The position numbers were made by a program, and so were the translations under genes. The notes beneath the pieces are model-generated. The model did no database searches. It was not told where the DNA came from and saw only the letters and a list, made by a program, of their open reading frames with translations. A DNA stretch of 64,000 nt from assembly GCF_027580225.2 (NCBI RefSeq), contig NW_027395277.1:186001-250000 (forward strand). The letters run 5' to 3'. Position 1 is the first letter of the stretch; every line of letters begins with the position of its first letter. The stretch comes from Misgurnus anguillicaudatus. Lineage: Eukaryota > Chordata > Actinopteri > Cypriniformes > Cobitidae. This document shows, in pieces, positions 32,735-43,095 of this stretch.

Positions 32735-33199
32735 AAGTTGCCAGCCAGCGCCAGCGTTTTTCAAGATTTTTACAAAAGTTTAATGCCTTCCAGAAAATGT
32801 TCTTCTTTAAATATATAAACATACAATATACCAAATGAAAGAACAGACCCTCTGCTTTCAAAAAAAAAAAAAAAAAAAACGTTTCATCCTACATTCAGTA
32901 GTTCTTTTATAATCAGCTTTTGAATATGGGTAGGTTTCTGCAAAAACACCACATTTTGAGCAAAAAGCAGAGATAATTCCATTTTTGTGACGGACTTTTC
33001 ATAGAGATCCCATTCAGAGCGATCTTTAAAACAGACACAGACATGCAGCCGCTTGCCATAGGGCAATACTTCCGGGTTTAAAAAGTTACGGAAGGTGAAT
33101 AATAGCGGTATTGTGGAAAGCCGGAAATACTCGTCATTGGCCGGGAAGCGTTTTCTCTTGATTGACGAGATATCTCGTCAATGGCGGCGAAAGAGTTAA
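32735..33199. mobile_element. MITE of the GCC(A)GCGAAAGAGTTAA family inserted in the Penelope-like element
   Basis: The right end ATTGACGAGATATCTCGTCAATGGC...GGCGAAAGAGTTAA abuts Penelope coding sequence. The left end has GTTGCCAGCCAGCGCCAGCG. The interior shares TCCTACATTCAGTAG, GGTCTGTTCTTTCAT and TTTAAAGAAGA with about 16520-16690, and the termini resemble the 10184-10291 repeat. A poly(A) run lies at 32861-32879. The exact left border is uncertain. Confidence 0.5.
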
Positions 33200-34385
33200 G
33201 AGATTGTTAACATCGCTAGGCACATTAACATGTTTAAGTCCAATATATCAAAGTGTGGAAAGATTATGCCGTTTTGAATTAAAATGTACTGCTACCGGTT
33301 TTTTTTTTTATAATTTGTGCGTATACTACTTCGATGTTCTGCAATCCTAGTTTTTATAGCTCGTTGTGTATTTCCAAAATTACGCCAACCCGTATGGATA
33401 TTTAATCATATAAATAACATTTTTGGTGGTACAAGTGATAACACCCTTAATTTTAAACTCCATTTCTGAATGGGGATGAGAGAAGGCCTTTGTTTTGATG
33501 GTAAAATTACACTGGGCACAACGACCACTGCTGTAGTTACCCAAAGGGATAGATTAAAAGTGAGTGGGTCATTCAGGTAAACTAACATCAGCCCTTACAA
33601 GATGATCACGCACATTAGGAGAGCGTTTATAAACAAATCTTGATGTTTTTTCAAAGGTATTACTGGGGGGGGGGGGGGGGTTGTCAGATTATAAGATGTA
33701 CCAATGTTTGTTTATGATCTTTTTTATATCTGGACAAATCGGAGAATATTGAACGGTACATGCAATTGATTTCTTTTCTGATTTTAACCGGTTTTTATTT
33801 AGAGAGGTCTCTTGAGTTTCATTTCCAAATCTCCTAACTGCAGACTGTATTCAATCTTCATTATAACCCCGCTCTCTAAATCTATTAACCAGATCAGTAC
33901 TTTGTTCAGTACTACAAATTCGACGTATCTGGTTAAATTGACTAATAGCTATGTTTCAAAGTTGTAGGATGGTAGCTCTGTCCATGCAAGAGTGTGTTAC
34001 GATCAGTGGGTTTTCTGTAAAGATCTGTGATGATTTTGTTGCCATTCTTAATAATCCAGATGTCCAAAAACTGACACATAAATCATCATAATTCACAGTA
34101 AAACATAGTGTTCATCATGGTTAAGAAGAAATTGTAGCAATTGATTTTCAGTACCTGACCATAACATAAAAATATCATCAATATACCTTCTACAAATTAC
34201 AATATTGGACAAAAATGGATTCTTTAGACCATTAAATATGAATTTCTTTTCAAAAAGGCCCACATACAAATTAGCATAATTTGGGGCCATGGTGCTACCC
34301 ATGGCAGTGCCCTTAATCTGAAGAAATCATCTTTGTATTGTAGTACAGCTGGTATATAATAAACTTTATGTTTATTAATGAAGAG
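33200..34385 (-). pseudogene. Penelope-like RT C-terminal and GIY-YIG-type remnant
   Basis: Minus strand: LQIKGTAMGSTMAPNYANLY then VGLFEKKF (about 34330-34235), and RYIDDIFMLWSGTENQLLQF with the catalytic YIDD (about 34185-34120). Further on come NTFEKTSRFVYKRSPNVRDH (about 33640), GRCAQCNFTIKTKAFSHPHS (about 33510) and GVITCTTKNVIYMIKYPYGL (about 33430). The last is the position of the GIY-YIG endonuclease start in this family (usually ...VGKT.R). Several stops and frame changes; not functional. Confidence 0.75.
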
Positions 34386-34615
34386 ACACTATAAAACCAT
34401 TAAACCTCAGGTGGTGTTGCTAACCCAAATTTAACCCTCAGGTTGAACTGGTAACAGACATGAAACTCTGTGCTCCTAATCTGTTCATCACAAAGGCTTT
34501 TTGCATTGTTAGCCTTTAGGCTCACATCACTGGGTATCTGCTGAAATATATATGATATTATGTATATATGTTGTTCTGAGATTGCAATTTTATATTCATG
34601 TTTGGCTTTATTTTA
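34386..34615. other. Unassigned stretch between Penelope-like part and promoter module
   Basis: No gene or clear terminal repeat recognised. It marks the inner boundary of the insertion that split the Penelope-like element. Confidence 0.35.
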
Positions 34616-35145
34616 AAGGTCATGGTGCGATGAGTAAAAAGGTCTCATTTCTATAAGTCTAAGAAAAGATGGATCATGGTTTTAGAACTTAGGATAAAAT
34701 ATGCATTTCTTGTAGAGGTGGGGTTTTGCCAGATACTTCTGGCTAGTTTGACCAGGTGCTCTTTAGTATCACTTGGCACAGGTCAAACTGGATTTTGACC
34801 AGGTGTACTTTAGTATCACTTGGTACAGGTCAAACTGGATTTTTATGTCTTTGTCTCAAGCTGTGTATAAAAGGTGGCCTGGCAAAATGTTCGGGGAGCC
34901 ATTCTGTACTCAGAAGCTCCCACACGTTGTGTGAATTCAAACCTTATGGAGCCATTCTGTACCCAGAAGCTCCCACACTCTGTGTGTATTCAAACCTTAT
35001 GGAGGCATCCTGTAACCAGGGGCTTCCACACTCTGTTTGTATTCAAACATCATGGAAGAAACCTTTAACAAGAATCTTCCTACACCATTTTGGGTGTATT
35101 ATATTCATGATAGAAGTACTCTGTAGCCAGAGTGTCTATTACCAG
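34616..35145 (+). promoter_or_regulatory. TATA promoter plus repeat-built first exon, copy B
   Basis: Second copy of the 7575-7969 module. It has tandem 47-bp units (34750-34796, 34797-34843) with inverted GTTTGACC/GGTCAAAC motifs and a TATAAAAG box at 34866-34873. A presumed exon is built of three good 53-bp units (from 34899, 34952 and 35005) and one or two degraded ones. It ends in CAG|GTATGAC with the donor at 35146. Because 53 is not a multiple of 3, the frame shifts at each unit, so the repeat is not coding. An LTR-like promoter or a non-coding first exon are both possible. Confidence 0.5.
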
Positions 35146-35431
35146 GTATGACTTTGTAACTTTTGCAACTGTTGATCATTTTAATTGGAATTGAATCATA
35201 TTCTGTATTATATGATATTCTTTAAGCTGGAACCTGCCTGGTATAATAAATTGTTATAATTGATTCATTGTAATTCTTCAGAAATTGTATTGATTTATTT
35301 TAATTCTTTCAGAAATTATTATTTCCAGTAGATTAGAAGGAGTCTGGTATTACCGCAAAATAAGTATGTCAGGATATGATCACACTGGGGTTTTGATGGT
35401 CGAATGGAGCATGGGGCACATTCATTAAAAC
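35146..35431. other. Unassigned stretch left of the DIRS element
   Basis: AT-rich, possibly intron of the copy-B transcript. TTCAGAAATT(G/A)TATT-type phrases are repeated. No gene recognised. Confidence 0.35.
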
Positions 35432-35660
35432 GTCACGGTTACGTATGTAACCCTCGTTCCCTGAAGGAGGGAACGGAGACGTCACGTCGTGACCGACGAA
35501 TTGGGAACTCGCTTAGAGAGACCAATCTGCTTTGAATACTACTAAAACGCCAATGAACTTGGCATTGAGATATTTGCATAATGCTGGCGCCGCCCCGCCA
35601 GGTGCGTATATAAGCCCCAGGTGCAAATGTAGAAATTAGCTTCTTTTTCGCTGAGAAAGC
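35432..35660. repeat. DIRS inverted terminal repeat (element 3' side)
   Basis: Inverted relative to 41270-41456. Both contain TCACGTCGTGACCGACGAAT, ACTACTAAAACGCCAATGAA and CATTTGCACCTGGGGCTTAT (in opposite orientation). The outermost 35432-35480 is not present in the other repeat and is matched instead by the internal complementary region. The GTATATAAGCC motif inside may act as a TATA box. Confidence 0.9.
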
Positions 35661-35709
35661 CGGAAAGTGTGACCGGCCGATAAACAGCAGGGAGCAGCCC
35701 TGTGGCGAC

Positions 35710-35830
35710 GGGACGTGACGTCTCCGTTCCCTCCTTCAGGGAACGAGGGTTACATACGTAACCGAGACGTTCCCTTTCAGTCGGTCACTACGACGTCACG
35801 TCGTGACCGACGAATTGGGAATCCCTACCA
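35710..35830. repeat. DIRS internal complementary region (ICR)
   Basis: The first half (to about 35765) is the reverse complement of the left tip: CGTTCCCTCCTTCAGGGAAC, GAGGGTTACATACGTAACCG. The second half (GTTCCCTTTCAGTCGGTCAC...ACGACGTCACGTCGTGACCG) is the reverse complement of the right tip. This end-to-end junction copy is the template that DIRS elements use to restore both ends through a circular intermediate. Confidence 0.9.
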
Positions 35831-36321
35831 AAACGCCACTGAGGGCTGACCTCTTCCAGTGTCTGCGTAAAGCCCTCCGGTTCCACTTAAGGATAAGGAG
35901 AATTAGGTTTTAAGGCAGAAGGCCGGGCACTAGATGTTCCTTTAACCCACAGTAGTGCCAGCGACTGGAAAGCGCCCTATCTGAGCGGTATAGGGACGCT
36001 GCGGAAGCCACCGCCCCGTTAAGGGCTATTGGTGGGCGAAAGTCAACCGTAGTTGAGGTATAAATGACAGCCGTGGCTGTGTAAGCAAAGCAGTGCTCTG
36101 CTGAGGGAAACGTGGGCTAGTAGGATTAACCCCACGGAAAAATACTCACAAAGGAACCCGGTGGGACGCAATGTGGATGCCCGAGCCAAACACAGGTTCG
36201 CGAGGATGCAGCTAGTGAGAGGCTGGCAGCGGATGCTCCGCAACATCAGGCTGCCAAGGCAGCGGAGGAAGGCAGAACAAACTATTACGCGTTTTTGCCT
36301 CGATGGCCTTCCATACTGAGC

Positions 36322-37400
36322 TCAGTTTGGAGCAGCAGTCGGAGGCTGCAAGCCGACCTGCGAGCCTGTTCTCTGTGCTTCCCCTAACGAGGAAAGAACA
36401 CGAGAGGAGACAGGCTCGACACGAACACTGTAAAATCTAATGAACGTATTAGGTGTCGCCCAACCAGCAGCTCTGCAGATGTCTGTTAGCGAGGAACCAC
36501 GAGCGAATGCCCAAAATGAGGCAACACTTCTAGTAGAGTGAGCTCTCAAATTAAATGGACAAGGAATGCCCTGCAGATTATAAGCAAGGGTGATAGTATC
36601 AACTATCCAATGAGACATCCTCTGCTTAGTGACAGCTTTCCCTCTCTGCTGACCACCGTAACAAACAAAGAGCTGATCTGAGGTCCTAAGGCTTTGTGTG
36701 CGATCCACGTAGATGCGTAACGCTCGTACGGGGCATAATAAAGCCATGGTTGGGTCTGCCGCCTCCGCGGGCAAAGCTTGCAAGCTCACCACCTTATCTC
36801 TGAAGGGAGTGGTGGGAACTTTGGGCACGTAGCCTGGTCTGGGTCTCAGTGAGACAGCAGGACCAAACTGAAGGCACGAATCGTCAACAGAGAATGCATG
36901 TAAATTCCTTACTCTCTTCACGGAGACCAATGCTAGTAGGGTCAGAGTTTTCATTGACAAAAACTTCAGACTCGCAGACTGCAAAGGCTCGAACGCGGAA
37001 CCTGTAGTAGGGCTTCAGCACCATGGACAGGTCTCGGAGGAATAGAGGGAGGGCGCGAGGGGTTTAGCCTGCGAGCGCCTCTTAAAATCTAATAACCAAA
37101 TCATGCTGGCCAACTGATCTGCCGTTAATAAGTGAGTGATGAGCAGAAATAGCGGCGATATCAACTTTAATGGTGGAGGGTGACAGCCTACCATCTAACC
37201 TATGTTGAAGATATATAAAAGCACAATGTTAAGCATTCTCTGTGGACCTCGCGTTGTGAAGAGCACCAGGTGACGAAAAGGGTTTCATTTAAGCGCGTAA
37301 GCCCGTCTTGTGGACGGTGCTCGTACCGCGTCGATGGTGTTAGATACCGCCTGCGATAAATCACCTAAACCTTGCGCGCACTCAACGACCATACATGGAA
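36322..37400 (-). pseudogene. DIRS tyrosine recombinase
   Basis: The N-terminal SAM-like domain is in one frame (DLSQAVSNTIDAVRAPSTRR, about 37370-37290). The catalytic domain is an uninterrupted 220-codon frame at 36322-36984. It shows SVKRVRNLHAFSV (first catalytic Arg), AHSTRSVASFW (the H-x-x-R box), AAGWATPNTFIRFY (Trp in the second His position, then the nucleophilic Tyr). The four catalytic positions are present. The break between the two parts and the lack of a start make it a pseudogene, but the catalytic half is well preserved. Confidence 0.85.
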
Positions 37401-37556
37401 ATCCCACAGGTCGGGGCGCGGGTGCCATAATGTGCCCCTTCCTTGAGAAAGAAAGTCCTTCCTCCGGGGAATTCGCCAGGGAGGGGCTGTCGCGAGGAGC
37501 ATTAACTCTGAAAACCAATTCCTGGTCGTCCAGTACGGGGCGACTAATAAAAGGCT

Positions 37557-39160
37557 CTACTCGTCCTGCCTGACTTTGCACAGTGTCTGTGCGATTAAGC
37601 TCACTGGAGTGAATGCGTACTTGCGCGTCCCCCGCGGCCAGCTGTGTGCCAACGCATCCACGCCGAGGCTGCCCTCGGTAGTGAATAAAACAGGCGACAG
37701 TGGGTATCGTCCGGTGACGCAAATAGATATATCTGCGCACGACCGAACTTCTTCCAAATTAGCTGAACCGTCTGGGGGTGGAGTCGCCATTCGCCGGTGC
37801 GCGCAGCTCGGGAAAGCGCGTCAGCCGCTGTATTGAGCGTACCCGGGATGTGAATGGCACGAAGGGACCTCAGATGCTTCTGACTCCTAAGGAGGAGATG
37901 ACGAGCGAGATGCGACAGGTGACGAGAGCGCAAAAACCGCCTTAACGGTAAATAACGCAACAGTCGCAATGTTGTCGGTGTCGGCTAATACATCCTTCCC
38001 TCGCATCTCCATAGCGGAGCGTACAAGTCCCAGATATACAGCGCACCGCTCGCGGCAGTTGGGGTGCTACGCACACCCCTGAGACTGCAAGCCCGTCATA
38101 CGTGGCTGCTCATCCCGTGCTGGGGGCATCGTATGTGCTACAGAATGCCAGGAGACCCGACTCAGGGGCATATCTTGCTATAAGAAATGCTGGGTCTGCG
38201 ACGGGGTAAAATTGAAACGACACGCAAGTGTAATGGTTACACAGTGTATGCCGTTGCGCCACGCTCTCCTCGAGACTCGATCGTAAAACCAATGCTGAAG
38301 CGGTCTCATATGAAGCAGCTCGAGCAGTGTCACAGCCGCAGCATGCTGTCATATGTCCAAGAGCTTCTGAAATTGTTTCAGAGGGACCGCGTACTTCCCT
38401 CGAATTAAACCGAGGCAAGTCAGAACTGACTGGTCGCGCGCTCTTGTAAAACACGCCAATAAATCGATCGAGTCTATTTCCATACTGAGAAAAGGATCCT
38501 CTGCACGGGGCAAAGTTGCTCTTTTCCCAGCTGACCTGAAGACTTAAACGAGCGAGATGCTAAAGCATTAAATCTCTGTGTTCGCGCACGTCTGCCAAGA
38601 ACGAGCCATTATAGTTGACGTAAATATAAGCAGAATGCGAACAACGCTCTCTCTCTCGGAGATTTTAATGCCGTGACTAGCACTTTCATGGAGACACGGG
38701 GAGAGAGAGACAGCTCGAATGGTGTACTCAGTATTAACCCTTAAACAATGAATATCTTTTACATAAGTCCAGATGATACAAAAAATGTCATGAAATGATT
38801 TTTTGCTCAATGTTTTCCACTCTTGCCTGTTTAAGGGTAATATGCCCACCCCATGACGCAGAGCGAATAAACGGTCTAAGGCGAGGGGAGATGGACACAT
38901 GAAGTACACGTCTACAGGTCTAAGGCTGCAAACCGATCTGAATATTGAAATACGAGCCTCGGCGTATCATCCTAAAGGATCACATTTGTAGAGCCGGTGC
39001 GTAAATAAATCGGTCGTAACCCACCGCGTATTTTGGGTACTGTGAGATAAAGGCTGGAAAAAAACCTTATCATCATTCTCGGTAAGAGGGACCGGCTCGA
39101 AATGTCCTACGCCAGCAGGACATCGACTTTGCACGCAGTACATGTGCATCGGACGCTTTC
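37557..39160 (-). pseudogene. DIRS reverse transcriptase / RNase H remnant
   Basis: RNase H and connection region: LRSQKHLRSLRAIHIPGTLN followed by TAADALSRA (about 37890-37810), and ASPDDTHCRLFYSLPRAASA (about 37715-37660). The RT part between 39160 and 38100 is strongly decayed. Fragments such as FAALDL and YFMCPSPLALDRLFALRHGV (about 38905-38850) correspond to the ...AIDLKDAYFHV... block, but I cannot place an intact catalytic YLDD. Multiple stops and frame changes. Confidence 0.7.
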
Positions 39161-39914
39161 ACTATAGTGAAACGAATGCCCGAGAATTTGGGGGAGTGCC
39201 GGTAATAGTATTACGTAACCGAGGCGGACAGTGCGTAAAACTCAACGAGACGGGCTGGGAACTGAAGCGAAGCATCCAGAGACCGTACGAGGAGAATTAA
39301 CGACACTACCGAAGTACCCGCGGTGGGGCAGCGAAGCGAGACAGGTGAAACTGCCGGTGCGTCTGCTGTGACAGCATAAACATCTACAGTATGTGTGTGT
39401 GTGACACTAACCTGAGCCCGCTGAGGGTGACGGTCGTCTGGTCTCCTGCGCGGAGAGCGCAGACTCCAGAAAAACACCCGCTGGCGATAGAGGAGAGGTA
39501 GGGTGAGCTGGTGTGCCCGCTCACGGCTCTCTCGATCCTCTGGAGACCTGGAGAGGGAAGAGGAATGCACTCTTATGTGTGGTTAAGTGGGTACCGGCTG
39601 GACAGCCGGTGGAACAGATGCAAACCAAGAATTTTCCACCCGACCCTCTACCGGGGGAAGGAGCGAATCACCGTCTCCTGAAGAGTGATCCTCTGCCAAT
39701 CCGGGTCGCCCGTTACTGGCCACTTAAACTCCCGATTTTCACGGGAAGCGGCTAAGCGGGCGGGGCGAGCTGCTGACGACCGGTTCCCATGCGCTGCCGA
39801 GATGGGGTCCGAGGAGGGGAACAGAGGTGGCCGCCGCAGGACGCCAACGGCGAGAGGCAGACTGAGGAGCCGGCGTGGTGGACCAAGGGCAGCTCTATTT
39901 CGCCGGGGCATGAC

Positions 39915-41045
39915 CTAGGAGATCGCCTCAGTCTGCGCAGCGGAGCTGTACGACTCCACGGGCTCGCCGAAGAGGCCGGTCTGTGAGACAGGAGCATTCA
40001 AGAAGTTGTTCTCGTCTGCGTCCGTCATGTAAGTCAGACATAGCCAAAGGTGGCGATCTTGAACACTGTGGTGGACATCGCACGACTGAAGGTCGCGGCT
40101 TCCCTCGTAAATCTCTAAAGCCTTCGCTTGGTGAACCTGCAGTAACGTTATTGCGTGCAGGGCTGAAGCCGCGTCTCCGCATGCCTGATGGGCAGCGCCC
40201 GTAACCGGACGACTGTCCATACAAACACGGGAGGGAAGGGTTGGGTGGTCCCTCCAGGAACGCAGCTGCATCGCAACCCCCCGCTCCACTGAAGGGATCC
40301 CCCCCTTAGCGTGAGGGAGGTGAGGGGTGAAAGCTGAACGGCCGAGACGGCCGCAAATCACGTCAGCTCTTCGTGCCATCGGGAAAGGCGGGCACAGGAG
40401 GTGAGGACCGTAGAGGCCCGGGCAGCTCCGAAGTACCAATCACGTGGGCGGAACGGTTCGGGCGGAGAGGGATTAACCCCTCCAACTCTACCGTTTCCGC
40501 CGCTCGAGCGGGCACGGCCGCCATCTCCGGGATGACTCCGCCTCGGAGGGAAAAACGGACACCCCTCTGATGCTGCAGAAGTGACGGGACCAGAAGGAGG
40601 TCCAATGGATTCGGCAGAAATCGCAGAACACGACTCTGCTGTCTCCACCGGAGCCTCAACCGGCTGAGGATGAGAAGGCCGGTAGGTGAAGGACGCATCC
40701 TCCGTCCTACTCAGCGTAGTGATGCGAAGAGCGTCCTGCGAGCGCTTGACAGCCGCACCATGACGGCGTTCAGCACTGCAAAGGCGCGGACGTCGTTCCC
40801 GTAGAAACGACAGTCGTCTCCGCAATCCAAGAGGGTTATGCTCTCACAGAGAGAACAAAAACTCTCCACGAACGCAGCCTCGGAGTGCTCGATGCCCAAG
40901 CACGAAGACAGCGCTCGTGACCGTCACTGGAATCCCTGTACTTCTCGCATCCAAGATCGCACGGAGGAAAAGCTATCCTGAAAAGGACGCTGATCTCCGA
41001 ATATACGAGAGAGTGGCTGTCTTTAAAAAGACACAGAGCTCTCAC
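39915..41045 (-). pseudogene. DIRS Gag-like protein, frameshifted
   Basis: Minus strand: GHERCLRAW (about 40910) with GIEHSEAAFVESFCSLCES in the next frame, a Cys/His cluster typical of fish DIRS Gag. A Ser/Pro-rich middle lies at 40358-40825. The conserved helical region HQACGDAASALHAITLLQVH then QAKALEIY lies at about 40170-40100, and RHLWLCLTYMTDADE with FLNAPVSQTGLFGEPVES at about 40035-39950. At least two frame changes break it. Confidence 0.75.
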
Positions 41046-41269
41046 GTATCACTCTTTAGGGAAATCACTCTTTAGGTGCTCAGCTGATGATGCGAACAGG
41101 GAGAGGCAACGCACACACTAAACTCAAAACAAAAAATATGCAGAGCAGTGGAATACTGCGAGCGTCCGCTGTGTCAGTACTGCTTGTCAATCAACTTCAG
41201 CAACCGTTCCCAGAAGAGCAGAGAGTAGCTTCTCAGTAGCAGATAATGCCGGCTTTCGAAGCGATAAAA

Positions 41270-41456
41270 AGCTAATTTCTACATTTGCACCTGGGGCTTA
41301 TATACGCACCTGGCGGGGCGGCGCCAGCATTATGCAAATATCTCAATGCCAAGTTCATTGGCGTTTTAGTAGTATTCGAAGCAGATTGGTCTCTCTAAGC
41401 GAGTTCCCAATTCGTCGGTCACGACGTGACGTCGTAGTGACCGACTGAAAGGGAAC
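41270..41456. repeat. DIRS inverted terminal repeat (element 5' side)
   Basis: Reverse complement of 35475-35660 with a few mismatches. It carries the distal CCGACTGAAAGGGAAC tip that is represented only here and in the ICR. As the upstream end on the minus strand it should contain the promoter of the element. Confidence 0.9.
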
Positions 41457-41935
41457 TCTCAGATTTATGTCTATCACCTGCCTTAGCAAGTTGCATGATC
41501 GTGGCTAAAGTAACTATTTTATGATCGGAGCAAGCATGGAGCGGCCAGACATAGAAATATTAGTTTTCCCGGCAACCTCTGACTAAGACCAGACTGACAA
41601 TTTTGTGTCCGTGAGATATACGCAACGGCCGGCGTATACTCTGTGCGATACCGGGTCCCTAATGAACGAATAACTAAGACTATGGGAATTTGTAAATAAT
41701 CAATATCTAAATTATGATCAACAGATAATTGGAATAATACACTAAATCTTACTTATAAATTGGAGTCAGATTATAATTTAACCACAGAGGTCAAAGAAAT
41801 AAATTAAATAAATGGAATTATTCTTCTAGAAGCGCTACGGAAGGAAAGAACACGTGATACCTTCACCACGCCCTTGGATACCTTCGTTGGGCCGATGGGT
41901 GGCGTCTTACAGTATATATAAAAAAAACTTGGTCA
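41457..41935. other. Unassigned stretch right of the DIRS element
   Basis: Contains the phrases GCAACGGCCGGCGTATACTC and GATACCGGGTCCCTAATGAA and a TATATATAAAAA run near 41917. No gene recognised. With 34386-35431 it makes up the remaining inserted DNA between the Penelope halves. Confidence 0.35.
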
Positions 41936-42480
41936 ACACCATTTTAGTTAATATTTTAATGCAATCAACACTAGGGTTTTTGTCTTGATGTAGGTCTCTA
42001 AGAAAGACTTCTATTGCCTCTATCCCTCCTTCATTTGGAATCTTGGTGTATAAAGACTCAACATCAAATGTTACAAACAACAATATAATCGGTCTTCCTG
42101 GAGGATTAGTAAGGTCTTTATGTATTTTGGGAAGTATCTAGATGAACGGTGTAACTAGATAATCAACCTTCATGAAACTAAACTCCTGTTTTGTGATTTC
42201 ACCAACATCCACCAAATATTGAAGGTATTCCAGAACTTCATTCTTAAAAACCATGGTGGGGTCAGTTCTCAATTCCCCGCAGGTGTTCTGCCTTTGTCTC
42301 ATTACCATGATTTAGTAAATGGGGATCGTTTGGAACAGAATTTGTTGACAAATATGGATCAAAGAAAATCGGTTCAGAGAAGGTCTTTCTGAGATGCATA
42401 CCAGAGATTACATTTTTTCCTCCTTTTTCACATTTGGGCTGTAATTTTCAAGTACTATATTCATATGCAGTAAAATATAG
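41936..42480 (-). pseudogene. Penelope-like RT, N-terminal part
   Basis: Minus strand from about 42450: CEKGGKNVI, SEPIFFDPYLSTNSVPNDPH, TKQEFSFMKVDYLVTPFI with a stop, then LPKIHKDLTNPPGRPII and FDVESLYTKIPNEGGIEAIE. LPKIHKD..NPPGRPI and the D-V-E-S-L-Y-T-x-I-P motif (first catalytic Asp) are the signature of Neptune-type Penelope-like RTs. The continuation lies at 34385 and below. Confidence 0.8.
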
Positions 42481-42950
42481 AAATTTTGATTAATTTCTGA
42501 ATCATTCTTGTTACAAATGCTTTCAATAAGGTGAGCATGTGCTACAGTATTTTATACAAAGAACTGATGTATGCAGAAAATCATTTAAACTTTAAAAAAG
42601 TGTTTATCAGTTATGTACTGTAAAAGTTAATCAGTTATGTAATTCTTCCTGTTGTTAGTGTTTTTTTTAGATCAGTGTGTTGTGAATAAAATGTGTGTTT
42701 TCTGAATGAGAATTGTTGCAGTGTTATGTTGGTCTGAGTGAGTTTTGGAGGTGCATTGTTTGGCCAACATTCATGCTGGTAGTGTAGACTGTGTGAAGAG
42801 TTTTGACAATGTGGTTTCAGTATTGAACAATGCTTGTTAGCAACAGCAAGACAGCAAGTACATTTTTAATTATTATTGAAAGAGGGTGTTAATGGTGCCA
42901 TGTCATGACTTCCCTGCACATATTCCTATTATTTTATTTCTTCTGTAAAA
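42481..42950. other. Stretch without recognised gene
   Basis: Phrases such as GTGTGTTTTCTGAATGAGAATTG, GTTTTGGAGGTGCATT and TTGAACAATG.TTGTTAGC resemble those at 43690-43930. These may be two decayed copies or the two ends of one repeat. No coding region. Confidence 0.35.
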
Positions 42951-42954
42951 AAAC

Positions 42955-43095
42955 AGATGCTGGCCAGCCAACAGAGTGGAGATTTGTGCAAGACTTGCAA
43001 GCTGTAAATACTGTTGTTTCACCTGGCGCCTCATGTGTGTCTTATCTGTCCTGTTTCAATATGTTGATGATTTGTTGCTATATATATTTCTTGGG
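42955..43095 (+). pseudogene. Endogenous-retrovirus-like RT scrap
   Basis: A short frame gives DAGQPTEWRFVQDLQAVNTV, as in retroviral reverse transcriptases near the N terminus. About 75 bp later another frame gives QYVDDLLLY, the catalytic box. The roughly 100 residues that normally separate these two motifs are missing, so this is an internally deleted fossil with no function. Confidence 0.6.

Larger units (their letters stand above)
32580..34385 (-). mobile_element. Penelope-like element (Neptune-type), 3' part
   Basis: Minus-strand remnant of a Penelope-like retroelement. In order from 34385 down it has the RT catalytic region, linker, GIY-YIG-like region, C-terminal tail (KREAYYIYTLNTLSPKGLNL at about 32700), and a 3' end with the ACGAAGGTCTCTGACCGAAACGTTG motif. 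The 5' half of the same element lies at 41936-42480, separated by about 7.5 kb of later insertions including a DIRS element. A MITE (32735-33199) separates the tail from the rest. Confidence 0.75.
35432..41456 (-). mobile_element. DIRS1-type tyrosine-recombinase retrotransposon
   Basis: About 6.0 kb bounded by inverted terminal repeats. The left end starts CGGTTACGTATGTAACCCTC. The right end is the reverse of TTCCCTTTCAGTCGGTCACT, and about 180 bp of inverted sequence follows each (ACTCGCTTAGAGAGACCAAT...GCGTATATAAGCCCCAGGTG). An internal complementary region lies at 35710-35830. Minus-strand coding order is Gag, RT/RNase H, tyrosine recombinase, as in DIRS1. No target duplication is apparent, as expected for recombinase-mediated integration. 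The element split a Penelope-like element. All coding regions are damaged. Confidence 0.92.

Noticed and set aside
34899..35060. CRISPR array
   Set aside because: The 53-bp units are contiguous without unique spacers, and the genome is eukaryotic.
34756..35151. 131-codon frame over the 53-bp repeats
   Set aside because: The repeat unit is not a multiple of three, so the peptide changes frame from unit to unit; it shows no conserved protein and overlaps a promoter-like region.
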